A stretch of DNA of 64,000 bases from UBA4782 sp034430215 (lineage in GTDB: Bacteria; Chloroflexota; Anaerolineae; Anaerolineales; Anaerolineaceae). Shown here piece by piece: positions 24,151-33,139 of the stretch. The translations under genes were made by a program, and so were the position numbers. Within the stretch, counting starts at the first letter, position 1. Each line of letters starts with the position of its first letter. The notes beneath the pieces were generated by a model that was given only the letters and a program-made list of their open reading frames with translations, was not told where the DNA came from and did no database searches. Location: contig DAOUFE010000031.1 in assembly GCA_034430215.1 (NCBI GenBank), forward strand, positions 62,001 to 126,000, written 5' to 3'.

Positions 24151-27100
24151 ATGCCTCTTCAACCAGGACAAATTCTCAACAATCGTTACCGCATAGCCAA
24201 ACAGATTGGAAAAGGTGGTTTTGGTGCCGTTTACCGTGCCTGGGATATGCGCATGAATGGCTCATGTGTCGTAAAAGAAAACCTCGACACCTCACTTGAA
24301 GCCCGCAATCAGTTTGAACGCGAAGCCCAGATACTTTTCAAATTAAGGCATCCTGGTTTACCCGTGGTGTTTGACTATTTCAGTGAACCCGACCAGGGAT
24401 TATATCTGGTCATGGATTTCGTGGAAGGGAAAAACCTGGAAGAGATCCAGCAGGATTCAGGGGGTGCGATAAATGAGTCTGACGCGGTCAATTGGATCAT
24501 CCAGGTATGCGAGGCGCTGGAATATCTGCACGGGTACAACCCACCGGTCATTCACCGTGATATCAAACCACAGAATATCATCATCACACCGGCTGGCAAA
24601 GCCATGCTGGTGGATTTTGGGGTAGCCAAGCTTTACCATGCCCAACAAAAAACCACCATTGGGGCTCGTGCTATCACTCCCGGATATAGCCCTCCAGAGC
24701 AGTATCTGCAAACCGGTACTGATGCGCGCAGCGATATCTACTCATTAGGTGCAACGCTCTACACCTTATTATCGGGACAGGTACCACCCGAGAGTGTGGC
24801 TCTCAGTCTGGGAGAATCACTCCCATCGATTCGAGATATGAATCCCAAAGTCAATCCTGCGCTGGAAGCGGTGGTTGATAAAGCTATGGCACCCCAGAAG
24901 AATTTACGTTTTGCCACCGCCTCAGAAATGCGTTCTGCACTACAGGCAAAAGTCATTGGCACTGAACCTGTTTCTCCTGTAGTCTCTTCCATTCAACCTC
25001 CAGCCATAAAACAGCCTGTGATGCCTGCGGTTGTGCCATCTGCTATGCCTTCTACTATGCATGTTGGCGCAGCACAGGCTATTCCAGCAAAACTACGCAA
25101 ACCAACTAACTGGCTGGCAATCACCCTGGGTGGATTGGGAGGATTGATCATCATTGGTGTCATAGCCGCTTTCTTTATCTTTCCTCGCTTGCTCAAAGAT
25201 ACCAGCGAACTCGCGACCGTCAGCACAGAAACCCCCAAAATAACCGAAACCACTTCAATGACTGAAGTTGCGGGTATTGTTCCCACAGCATTACCAACCA
25301 TGACTGCCAAACCATTTTCTCAAAATGGTGGCTGGCTGGATAAAATTGCTGTTTCCGCAGTATCGCCTGATGTAGCCGTAACCCAATTGAAGAATAAAGA
25401 GATCGATTTATACACTGATAGCCTTGATAATTCATATTTCGACGCGATTGATGCGACCGGATTGGAATATAAAAAATCTTATGGGCTATATTATGATCTG
25501 ACATTTAACCCAGTTGGGCCTGAATTTCCAGGAACCGGCAAACTTAATCCATTCTCCTCACCAAAGATCCGGGAAGCAATGAACTGGTTGATAGATCGTG
25601 ATCATATCAATCAGCAAATTTTTATGGGAAAGGCAGAACCCAAGTATTTTGCACTTTCGGTTGATCTGCCCGATTACAATAACAGTAAAGAAAAAATAGA
25701 TGAGCTGGAAGCTTATTACGCGTATAACTTTGGTAAAGCCAGTGTAGTGATCACTTCCGAGATGGAAAGTATGGGTGCGGTGAAATCCGGCGGAGTGTGG
25801 ACTTATAAGGGGGAACCTGTCACGCTTATCTTCCTGATCCGTACTGATTCGGATGGCACTCGGAAGCTTATGGGGGATTATGTGGCTAACCAGCTTGAAT
25901 CCCTGGGGTTTTCCGTGGATCGGCAATACAAGAAGAGCGCCGAGGCATCCCCCATTTGGATGGGCAGCGATCCAGCAGAAGGTCTGTGGCATATTTATAC
26001 CGGAGCCTGGGCTTTGATTGGAATTACTCACAATGAAGGTAGTTTATTCCAGGAATTTTATTCACCTAACAGCCCTCAAGGTGCACGGTTGTGGAAGGCA
26101 TATACTCCGACTGAGGAATTTTCGACCCTTTGTGACCAGTTAGCTCAGAATCAATTTGCGAACAATAATGAACGCCAGGTTGCACTTGAACGTGCGCTTG
26201 AGTTATCTTTGCAAGATTCTGTGCGTATCTGGTTGATGGAAAATCGGTACTTTATCCCTTACAACAAAGGGATCATATATGCCTCTGACCAGGTCGGAGG
26301 TTTTCAAGGTTCCCAAATGTGGCCTTATACGTTACGTTTTACAGACCAGGTTGGCGGGCAAATGAATATCGGTATGTCAGACCTGCTGATCAATCCCTGG
26401 AATCCCATCTCTGGGAGCTCCTGGTCACAAGACCTGGCTCTTATACGGGCTACCCAAAGCGGAGATACCATATCAGATCCTTATACAGGTCTTGCCTGGC
26501 CGCTGCGAATTGAAAAAGCAGAGGTTGTGGTCAGGGAAGGGTTTCTTGTCAATCAGACCCTGAATTGGGTAGGACTGTCGTTTGAACCTGAAATTAATAT
26601 CCCGGGCGATGCCTGGGTGGATTGGGATGCCGCTTCGCAGACCTTCATCACGGCGGATGAACAATATCCGGGTGGGTTAACCGCCAACAGGAAGGTTATT
26701 GTTTATTATCCAGCAGATATGTTCCAAAAAGTAACCTGGCATGATGGCAGCCCGCTATCCCCAGCGGATTTCGTCATGTATCTGATCATGATGTTCGATC
26801 GGAGCAAACCAGAAAGTGCCATTTATGATGAATATAACACTTCGGTTTATGATTCTTTCAAGTCGGATTTTAAAGCAATCCGAATAATCTCAACAGATCC
26901 ACTGATCATCGAGTATTACAGCGATAGAGTGGTTTTGGACGCAGAATTGAACATCCCTCTCCTTTTCCCCTCATATGCTTCAGGCGAAGCTCCCTGGCAT
27001 GTACTGGCATTAAGTAACCTGGCAGAGGCAAATGGTGAACTGGCATATTCTTTCGAAAAAGCATCAGCATTGGGTGTGGAATGGACAAATTTTATTGGTG

Positions 27101-27375
27101 GTACGAGCCTGGATATTTTAAAGCATAAAATTGGCGAAGCAGCGGCTGAAGGTTATATTCCTTATGCACCGACTCTCAGCAAGTACATCTCTGCAGATGA
27201 GGTGGCTCAGCGATATGAAAACCTGACTAATTGGTATGACAATCATAATAATTTCTGGTTAGGTACGGGACCGTATTATCTCGATAGCTGTGATATTGAA
27301 GGAAAACAGGTCTGGCTGGCTCGTTACACAAACTCATCTGACGACCTGGAACGTTGGATAGAATTTGCACAATAA
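24151..27375 (+). CDS. Ser/Thr protein kinase fused to an extracellular solute-binding domain
   Basis: A one-span receptor kinase. Residues about 10-270 are a Hanks-type kinase with IGKGGFGAVY, the ATP-site Lys in VVKEN, HRDIKPQN (about 133-140), DFG (about 155) and the PPEQY activation-segment end. After a Pro-rich linker, one membrane helix (about 325-345) leads outside. Residues about 395-1074 resemble a family 5 (oligopeptide/nickel type) solute-binding protein: KIREAMNWLIDRDHI, then VTWHDGSPLSPADFV, then LGTGPYYL. That order is rotated relative to OppA-like proteins. AGGAGG before the ATG at 24151 decides the start over a GTG at 24145. It probably senses a peptide-like ligand and signals by phosphorylation. 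Confidence 0.85.
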   Translation: MPLQPGQILNNRYRIAKQIGKGGFGAVYRAWDMRMNGSCVVKENLDTSLEARNQFEREAQILFKLRHPGLPVVFDYFSEPDQGLYLVMDFVEGKNLEEIQQDSGGAINESDAVNWIIQVCEALEYLHGYNPPVIHRDIKPQNIIITPAGKAMLVDFGVAKLYHAQQKTTIGARAITPGYSPPEQYLQTGTDARSDIYSLGATLYTLLSGQVPPESVALSLGESLPSIRDMNPKVNPALEAVVDKAMAPQKNLRFATASEMRSALQAKVIGTEPVSPVVSSIQPPAIKQPVMPAVVPSAMPSTMHVGAAQAIPAKLRKPTNWLAITLGGLGGLIIIGVIAAFFIFPRLLKDTSELATVSTETPKITETTSMTEVAGIVPTALPTMTAKPFSQNGGWLDKIAVSAVSPDVAVTQLKNKEIDLYTDSLDNSYFDAIDATGLEYKKSYGLYYDLTFNPVGPEFPGTGKLNPFSSPKIREAMNWLIDRDHINQQIFMGKAEPKYFALSVDLPDYNNSKEKIDELEAYYAYNFGKASVVITSEMESMGAVKSGGVWTYKGEPVTLIFLIRTDSDGTRKLMGDYVANQLESLGFSVDRQYKKSAEASPIWMGSDPAEGLWHIYTGAWALIGITHNEGSLFQEFYSPNSPQGARLWKAYTPTEEFSTLCDQLAQNQFANNNERQVALERALELSLQDSVRIWLMENRYFIPYNKGIIYASDQVGGFQGSQMWPYTLRFTDQVGGQMNIGMSDLLINPWNPISGSSWSQDLALIRATQSGDTISDPYTGLAWPLRIEKAEVVVREGFLVNQTLNWVGLSFEPEINIPGDAWVDWDAASQTFITADEQYPGGLTANRKVIVYYPADMFQKVTWHDGSPLSPADFVMYLIMMFDRSKPESAIYDEYNTSVYDSFKSDFKAIRIISTDPLIIEYYSDRVVLDAELNIPLLFPSYASGEAPWHVLALSNLAEANGELAYSFEKASALGVEWTNFIGGTSLDILKHKIGEAAAEGYIPYAPTLSKYISADEVAQRYENLTNWYDNHNNFWLGTGPYYLDSCDIEGKQVWLARYTNSSDDLERWIEFAQ

Positions 27376-27512
27376 TCAGATAGTTCATAATGCATTCTCT
27401 GTGATATTCCATTGCACGCTCGATGGAAAGATCATAGTGCTTTTTCGCAAACGATAAAAAGAAGTTCGTTTGGGTATAATACGCATTAATCCTTTAATCG
27501 TCTTATAGAATC

Positions 27513-28382
27513 ATGTCAACACCTGAAAAAAGGCCCGATCCCTCCCAAGTCGCCAGGCAGAGGCATGCCCGGCGGATGATTTTTATCGTACTGTTCATTC
27601 TTGCCGTGCTGGCACTATCCTGGTTCATCTGGCAATTGGCTGGTAAATCTGATGGTAAAAAAGGGATTTCTACAACAAAAGGTGTACAAATAACTTCCTC
27701 TAATACTTCCCTCCCTTCGGAGATCAAAGAAACATCCGCTCTTACTCTCACAGCTACACAGAATATACTTCCCACCCCAGCTGATACCGTTATTGTGCCT
27801 AACCGCCCCTGGGAGCCAATTTCATCATCTTATTTTCGCTCTACAGCCGACTTCCAAAATGAATGGCGGAACCCGACTGCATTGGGTTTCGTTTATGATT
27901 TAGAAACTTACCAGAATCTGCCGGCGTTGCATTTATCCTTTACTAGCCCAATCTGGGTGAAAATCTTGGATCAAGAAGGAAATTGGTTGGATGAATTGCA
28001 GGATATGCAGTTGGAAGCCAATCTTGCTTTCGAAAACAATCAGGAAAAAGTTGTTCTGGCAGTACGATATGTTGATGAAAACAATTACTACGGTTTGATT
28101 GTGAACCAAAAACGATGGTCTCTCATCAAAATAGTGAATAGTATATCAGCTGAACTGGCGAGTGGAGAAACCACCCATACCCTTGCGAATGGAGGTTGGG
28201 GTTGGTACAGGATCGGTTGTATTGAAAACCAGCTCTTCGTTTGGGATGAAAATAATGAAATTGCAGCTATTTCTGATACCTCTCTCTCCCTCGGGGGAGC
28301 TGCAATTGGTTTTTTCCCTGATGCGAAAAGTGGTAAAGTATACTTATATTATTACCGATTAATGGCGCGCAGTTCTGATTGA
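27513..28382 (+). CDS. Membrane-anchored protein with concanavalin/laminin-G-like domain
   Basis: A 289-residue protein. A basic N terminus (about 1-25, KRPDPSQVARQRHARR) precedes one membrane helix (about 26-48), a Thr/Ser-rich linker, then a domain of about 190 residues outside the cell. Its beta pattern (LPALHLSFTSPIWVKILD, VVLAVRYVDENNYYGLIV, GWGWYRIGCIENQLFVWDEN, GGAAIGFFPD) is that of jelly-roll lectin-like folds (DUF1080/laminin-G type). TATAAT at about 27476 may be its promoter. It lies 138 bp after the kinase-binding-protein gene and 10 bp before a WD40 lipoprotein. The fold is inferred and the ligand unknown. Confidence 0.65.
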   Translation: MSTPEKRPDPSQVARQRHARRMIFIVLFILAVLALSWFIWQLAGKSDGKKGISTTKGVQITSSNTSLPSEIKETSALTLTATQNILPTPADTVIVPNRPWEPISSSYFRSTADFQNEWRNPTALGFVYDLETYQNLPALHLSFTSPIWVKILDQEGNWLDELQDMQLEANLAFENNQEKVVLAVRYVDENNYYGLIVNQKRWSLIKIVNSISAELASGETTHTLANGGWGWYRIGCIENQLFVWDENNEIAAISDTSLSLGGAAIGFFPDAKSGKVYLYYYRLMARSSD

Positions 28383-28392
28383 GGAGGTAAGA

Positions 28393-29454
28393 ATGAAGCA
28401 GTGGCGATTAATCCTGGGGGTCATCCTGATTATTCTGGTTTCGGGCTGCAAATCGGCTGATGGAGATAAAAAACAGGTCGAAACGGAACCACCTGCAACT
28501 GAAGTGAGCGTACCTGTTGAATCTCCGACACCTTTACCGGCAGTGATCAGTGTTTCCAATGCAGGATATCTGCGAACCATTTCGCAGGTGCAGTTCGCCA
28601 ATCCTTATCACCTGGAATGGAGTGCCGATGGATCACGATTTGCTGTGGCTTCCAGCGAGGGGTTTCAAATATTCGATGCTAAAAGCCTCAAAGTCCTCAA
28701 CAATATTCAGATCCAATCGTATGAGCTGCTCGATTTTTCACTGGCAACCAACCTTTTTGCCATAACGGATCAACACCAGACTATCGATTTACTGGACATT
28801 ACAACCGGTACCAAAGTACTTTCAATCAAACCTACCGATATTTTTCCTATGGCAGAGTTTTCGCCTGATGGAAAAACCTTGCTCACTACTTCTAGTGAGC
28901 ATTTTAGAGCTGACCTGTGGGATGTGCAGACAGGTAATTTCCTCACCAGTTATACCGGCTTCGAAACCGCGGCTCCCGTTTATTCTGTCCATTTCGCGGC
29001 TGGTGGATCAAAATTGGTATTTATTGCCCGTGGTACTGTGCAGGTAATCGATACTGCCAGTGCTGCTCTGGCAGCCCGCCTGGAACATGAAGATTTTGTC
29101 CAGGGATGGGCGCTGAGCCCTGACGCCAGGACAATGGCAACCGCTTCTGGTGCAACCATTGGTAATGATTTTCTCCCCGTCATTAAATTGTGGGATCCCG
29201 AGAATAAACTGCCACCTTCAGTTCTACTCAGCGGTGATATGGTTTCATTGGCATTGACCTATTCACCAGATGGCAGCCTGTTGGCTTCTACCAATGGGAA
29301 AACCCTCACCCTCTGGGATGTTGCTCAACAACACAGATTGGGCGACTGGACAGCACATTCAGACAACCTGACTGCCCTTGCTTTCTCTCCAGATGGTACG
29401 CGTTTACTTTCTGCCTCTGCAGATGGTACGGTATTTATTTGGATGGTACAATAA
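28393..29454 (+). CDS. WD40-repeat lipoprotein
   Basis: Exported lipoprotein with signal peptide and lipobox (ILVSGC, Cys about 19), a Thr/Pro-rich linker (about 35-55), then a beta-propeller of WD40-like repeats (about 60-353). Clear repeats end in LWDVQT, IKLWDPE, LTLWDVA and FIWMVQ, preceded by SPDGKTL, SPDAR, SPDGSLL or SPDGTRL. The last repeat (LTALAFSPDGTRLLSASADG) is the best. Probably a protein-binding scaffold at the cell surface. AGGAGG precedes the ATG. Only 3 bp separate it from the histidine kinase gene, so the two are probably co-translated. Confidence 0.85.
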   Translation: MKQWRLILGVILIILVSGCKSADGDKKQVETEPPATEVSVPVESPTPLPAVISVSNAGYLRTISQVQFANPYHLEWSADGSRFAVASSEGFQIFDAKSLKVLNNIQIQSYELLDFSLATNLFAITDQHQTIDLLDITTGTKVLSIKPTDIFPMAEFSPDGKTLLTTSSEHFRADLWDVQTGNFLTSYTGFETAAPVYSVHFAAGGSKLVFIARGTVQVIDTASAALAARLEHEDFVQGWALSPDARTMATASGATIGNDFLPVIKLWDPENKLPPSVLLSGDMVSLALTYSPDGSLLASTNGKTLTLWDVAQQHRLGDWTAHSDNLTALAFSPDGTRLLSASADGTVFIWMVQ

Positions 29455-29457
29455 AAT

Positions 29458-31221
29458 ATGCGTCCTTTTGACACCTCCTTTTACTCCGATTGGTATGCCA
29501 CCTTCTTCCGATGGGTATTCCTGATCGGTACTGCTGTGATCGCTGGATTGACCAGTTGGTATACTCCCATAACGGCAGGACTCATGACGGCGTCTGCTGT
29601 CTGGAATATCCTCATCTCTTTTATTAGTATTACCAACAAGCAATTCAATGCGAAGCGCATTTCAAGCGTGCTCCTTGATTTCGTGATCGCTGCTTCTCTT
29701 TTTACGTTTTCAGGTGGATTAGCTGGCTCTTTGCCTTGGTTTATAATCCTTCTTCCAATCGTCACTGGTGGTATTTATTATGAATGGAAGGGTGCAATCT
29801 GGGCGGGGGTTATTGCTTTTCTTGTCCAGACAACATGGACAATATTTGGATCGCAGTACGGTTTGGAACGTTTTATCTGGCTGGGAATTGCCTTCTTTAT
29901 CGATGCGATTACTGTAATACTCGCAGGATGGATCAGCCACATAGCCTACAATCGTCAGCGAGCAAAGCAGTTGGCTATCTTCAATCAGAAGAAAGAAATC
30001 GAAAGAGCTGCCCGGCAGCACGAACGTGATCAATCACAAAAATTTAACATGCTGCTTGAGAATTTGAGCACAACTCTGGATTATCAGGAAGTTTTGAATA
30101 CCATCCTGGATCTGTGTGTGACAGCAATGGGAGAACCTCAAGAGCAGGCGGAGCTTATGTCTCGGGCAGTATTGCTGCATGGAGAAGGTGATCTTTTGGT
30201 CGCCTGTTCTCGTCGTTTTTCTCCTCATGACCAAAAAACCAGCCTGCCTGGCGTGCAGGGTGCTCTTGCACAGGTGATCACGCAAGGTGAACCGGTTTTG
30301 GTTGAAGAACCCGCGAAAGACCCTGAGCTTTCACGGTTGGTTGGAGTACAACTTTGTGACGCAGCTTTTTGCCTTCCCCTGATGCGTGGTTTGGATTCAT
30401 ACGGTGTTTTACTGGTTGCCCACCCCGAAAAAGGTTTCTTTACTCCGGATCGACGCGAAACCCTTGAGCTTCTCAGCCACCAGGCAGTGATCGCTATTCA
30501 GAATGCGCGTTTGTTTCAAGACCTATCAGACGAAAAAGAACGCCTGGTGCAGAGCATGGAAGAAGCCCGAAAAGACCTGGCGCGGGATCTGCATGATGGT
30601 CCAACTCAAGCAGTAGCATCCCTTGCAATGAGGGCGAATATCGCTCGAAAGTATATGGACACAGACCTGGATGCAGCGAAGAACGAAATAGAGCAAATTG
30701 AGAACCTGGCACGCAAGACTACCAATGAAATTCGTCACATGCTATTTACTTTACGCCCACTCGCGTTGGAAACCCAGGGTCTCGATGCTGCTTTACAGAC
30801 TATGGCAGAAAAAATGCGCGATAACTATCAACAGAATGTTGTAGTTCAGTTGGATCAAGACGCACTGACCAGGCTGGATGCGACGCGGCAGGGTGTAGCT
30901 TTTTATCTGGTGGAAGAAGCAGTGAATAATGCACGTAAACATGCTCATGCCGAAACGATTTCTGTTCGCCTGAGAGCCATTCCAAAAGATCCTGATATTC
31001 TTCTGCTAGAGATCGCAGACAACGGCGTAGGTTTCGATGTTTCTGCGGTTACCAATGCGTATGAAAAACGCGGCAGCCTGGGAATGGTCAACCTCCGTGA
31101 ACGAACTGACCTGATCAACGGTTTATTGCATGTAGATTCTGCTCCTGGCAAAGGGACACGCGTCCGTATCTTTATTCCATTGAGCGATGCTGCAACTGAT
31201 CGCTTGCAACGATCCCGATAA
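29458..31221 (+). CDS. Membrane sensor histidine kinase, NarL-partner type
   Basis: A 587-residue kinase. Residues about 1-165 hold five or six membrane spans. A GAF-like domain spans about 200-345 (GVLLVAHPEKGFFTPD, HQAVIAIQNARLF), then a HisKA_3 dimerisation domain with the phospho-acceptor in RDLHDGPTQAVA (His about 378) and an HATPase domain (EEAVNNARKHAHAE, DNGVGFD, GSLGMVNLRERTDLINGLL). Such kinases pair with LuxR/NarL-type response regulators. None is adjacent. The gene follows the WD40 lipoprotein after 3 bp, so it may read a signal from that protein or the lectin-like protein. No strong ribosome-binding site, consistent with coupling. Confidence 0.9.
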   Translation: MRPFDTSFYSDWYATFFRWVFLIGTAVIAGLTSWYTPITAGLMTASAVWNILISFISITNKQFNAKRISSVLLDFVIAASLFTFSGGLAGSLPWFIILLPIVTGGIYYEWKGAIWAGVIAFLVQTTWTIFGSQYGLERFIWLGIAFFIDAITVILAGWISHIAYNRQRAKQLAIFNQKKEIERAARQHERDQSQKFNMLLENLSTTLDYQEVLNTILDLCVTAMGEPQEQAELMSRAVLLHGEGDLLVACSRRFSPHDQKTSLPGVQGALAQVITQGEPVLVEEPAKDPELSRLVGVQLCDAAFCLPLMRGLDSYGVLLVAHPEKGFFTPDRRETLELLSHQAVIAIQNARLFQDLSDEKERLVQSMEEARKDLARDLHDGPTQAVASLAMRANIARKYMDTDLDAAKNEIEQIENLARKTTNEIRHMLFTLRPLALETQGLDAALQTMAEKMRDNYQQNVVVQLDQDALTRLDATRQGVAFYLVEEAVNNARKHAHAETISVRLRAIPKDPDILLLEIADNGVGFDVSAVTNAYEKRGSLGMVNLRERTDLINGLLHVDSAPGKGTRVRIFIPLSDAATDRLQRSR

Positions 31222-31229
31222 ACTGTAAT

Positions 31230-32009
31230 ATGCCTTTTATTGATGATCATTTTTACGCGCTATATAAAGGCGGAAATCCAGCACGCACACCCGTTATTCT
31301 TCTTCATGGGATGGGAAGCAGTCATCTGATCTGGCCAGCCTCCATTCGAATGATGAGTGGGGAAAATGTATACGCGCTAGATCTTCCCGGTCATGGAAAA
31401 TCGAACGGGAAAGGGTTGCAATCGATATCCAGTTATGCCAAAACGGTGATCCAATTTATGGATAAGGCTGAAATATTCACTGCCATATTGGTAGGCCATT
31501 CCATGGGATCAGCAGTTGCACTTCAGATAGCTCAAGATCATTCTGATAGAGTTGCCGGTTTGGGTTTGCTCTCTGTCGGCACCACCTTCCGAATCGAAAA
31601 GAACATTCAAGATAGCATTGGAAATACAAAAATGATTTCCGATACCTTAGAATGGCTTTCGAGTATGCTTCTTAGTAGCAAGGGCAATAAAAAGATTATT
31701 GAGAAAGTAAACAAGAGTCTATTAGAAATACGACCTGCTGTTTTAACTGCTGACATTCATGCGTGTATGGAATACGAATTCCATAAAATCCCCGAAGGAA
31801 GCAATATTATTGCTCAGATCATTTGTGGTGCTGAAGATCAAATCGTCCCCTCAAGTGATGCCAGACTTCTTGCAAAAAGTATTCCCGGTACAAAATTCGA
31901 GTGCATTTCTAACTGTGGGCATGTGGTCATGCTGGAAGAACCTGATAAAGTGGGAGCTTTATTAGCCAGCTTTGTGAAAGAGGTAAATTCGAAGACTCGA
32001 TATTCGTAA
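31230..32009 (+). CDS. Alpha/beta-fold hydrolase
   Basis: A 259-residue cytoplasmic hydrolase. The oxyanion loop VILLHGMGSS (about 22-31), nucleophile elbow VGHSMGSA (Ser about 92), acid in CGAEDQIVP (Asp about 207) and catalytic His in NCGHVVMLEEP (about 231) are all present. Substrate is not predictable. It lies 8 bp after the histidine kinase gene and closes that operon. The bidirectional terminator at 32075-32115 follows. Confidence 0.88.
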   Translation: MPFIDDHFYALYKGGNPARTPVILLHGMGSSHLIWPASIRMMSGENVYALDLPGHGKSNGKGLQSISSYAKTVIQFMDKAEIFTAILVGHSMGSAVALQIAQDHSDRVAGLGLLSVGTTFRIEKNIQDSIGNTKMISDTLEWLSSMLLSSKGNKKIIEKVNKSLLEIRPAVLTADIHACMEYEFHKIPEGSNIIAQIICGAEDQIVPSSDARLLAKSIPGTKFECISNCGHVVMLEEPDKVGALLASFVKEVNSKTRYS

Positions 32010-32074
32010 AACTTGTTGTGAACTGCAGCAAAGCACAATCGAATTCTCAGATATCAAGGCGTTTAAAATAAAAA

Positions 32075-32115
32075 GAACCTTTGACAAGAATTCCTCTTGT
32101 TAAAGGTTCCTTTTT
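32075..32115. terminator. Bidirectional Rho-independent terminator
   Basis: A 14-bp stem with one G-T-type mismatch, GAACCTTTGACAAG (32075-32088) with 32096-32109 and a 7-nt loop. T-runs flank it on both strands (TTTTT after 32110, TTTTT before 32075 on the minus strand). It separates the convergent hydrolase and thioredoxin genes. Confidence 0.9.
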
Positions 32116-32130
32116 ATGTTGATCTACGAT

Positions 32131-32454
32131 TCATAAGTGAGATGAGAAACGTTCGACGATTCTTTCTCTACTTTGCAGCCCTGTCAATCTGGCGACTTCT
32201 TTTCCGGGTGTCATCAGAATCACAGTTGGTACACTCATCACCTGGTGCTTCATCGCCAGTTCCGGGTTTTCATCCACATTCACCCTGGCTAATAAGACCT
32301 TCCCCTTCCATTCGCGTCCAAGCTCCTCAAGTACCGGTTCGAGCCGTTTACAGGGATTACACCAGGGAGCACTGAACTCAAGTAAAACGGGCAGATCTGC
32401 TTGAGTCACTTTTTGGGCAAAAGTATCTGCGGTCACTTCAAAAAATTCGCTCAT
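32131..32454 (-). CDS. trxA: Thioredoxin
   Basis: Cytoplasmic disulfide reductase. The 107 residues have the full thioredoxin fold: LLEFSAPWCNPCKRLEP with a CxxC of Cys-Asn-Pro-Cys in place of the usual Gly-Pro pair, VNVDENPELA, and the cis-Pro loop VMSVPTVIL. The Asn variant should alter redox potential slightly. GGGAAA precedes the ATG. It overlaps the stop of the SixA-like gene by 4 nt. Confidence 0.92.
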   Translation of the reverse strand: MSEFFEVTADTFAQKVTQADLPVLLEFSAPWCNPCKRLEPVLEELGREWKGKVLLARVNVDENPELAMKHQVMSVPTVILMTPGKEVARLTGLQSRERIVERFSSHL

Positions 32455-33032
32455 TTTCCCGCATCCTTTTGTGATTTTTTATCTTTATGGCTTTCTTTCT
32501 GTTTCTTTGATGGTTCCCCCTGCTTTTCTTTAATCTCATAACCGGGAAGATCACGCGGTACCCAATATTCTACTAATTCAGCTTCTGTGTCAACTTTTAA
32601 TTCTGCCCAATGTTTTATTGGCAATGTCAGAAATGCAACTGCTGCTGTGGGAAGAGCTACCACCTGCCTGGATAGCTGCTGCAACAGGCTCTCCAATCCG
32701 GGGTTATGCCCCATGATCATCACGCGTTCCAGGTCATCAGATAACAGGCGTAAAGATTCAAGATAAGTAATGGGTTCTGCCATGTAGAAAGAATCAAGAT
32801 AGATAATCTCTCCTTTATAACCGCTGGCAGCAACGATTGATTCGACTGTCTTGCGCGCCCGTACTGCTGTTGAAGATAGGATCCGTTGGGGAAGCAATTC
32901 GCGATCTTTTAGAAGCTGTCCCATCGCAGGGGCGTCTGATTTTCCCCGTTTATTAAGGGGGCGATCAAAATCTTTAATATCAGTGTCTTTCCAACTGGAT
33001 TTAGCATGCCGCATAATGAGCAGACTTTTCAT
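32451..33032 (-). CDS. sixA: SixA-like phosphohistidine phosphatase
   Basis: Histidine phosphatase superfamily protein. The RHG-type motif LLIMRHAKSSW is at residues about 4-14, followed by DFDRPLNKRG, SSTAVRARKTVE and the second catalytic His in MIMGHNPGLESL. In Enterobacteria SixA removes phosphate from His in phosphotransfer proteins; the substrate here is unknown. A Lys/Gln-rich C-terminal tail of about 25 residues (KKQKESHKDKKS) is unusual and may be disordered. AGAGG 5 nt before the ATG at 33032 sets the start, giving 193 residues. Confidence 0.88.
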   Translation of the reverse strand: MKSLLIMRHAKSSWKDTDIKDFDRPLNKRGKSDAPAMGQLLKDRELLPQRILSSTAVRARKTVESIVAASGYKGEIIYLDSFYMAEPITYLESLRLLSDDLERVMIMGHNPGLESLLQQLSRQVVALPTAAVAFLTLPIKHWAELKVDTEAELVEYWVPRDLPGYEIKEKQGEPSKKQKESHKDKKSQKDAGK

Positions 33033-33139
33033 AGAAACCTCTTCCATTTCTTTCTCTACACTATGCTTAAAAGTATATCACGAAGAAAAATCGCGAAAAA
33101 TTAATAAATATTTCTCTAATGAATCTCTCTCCATAAATA

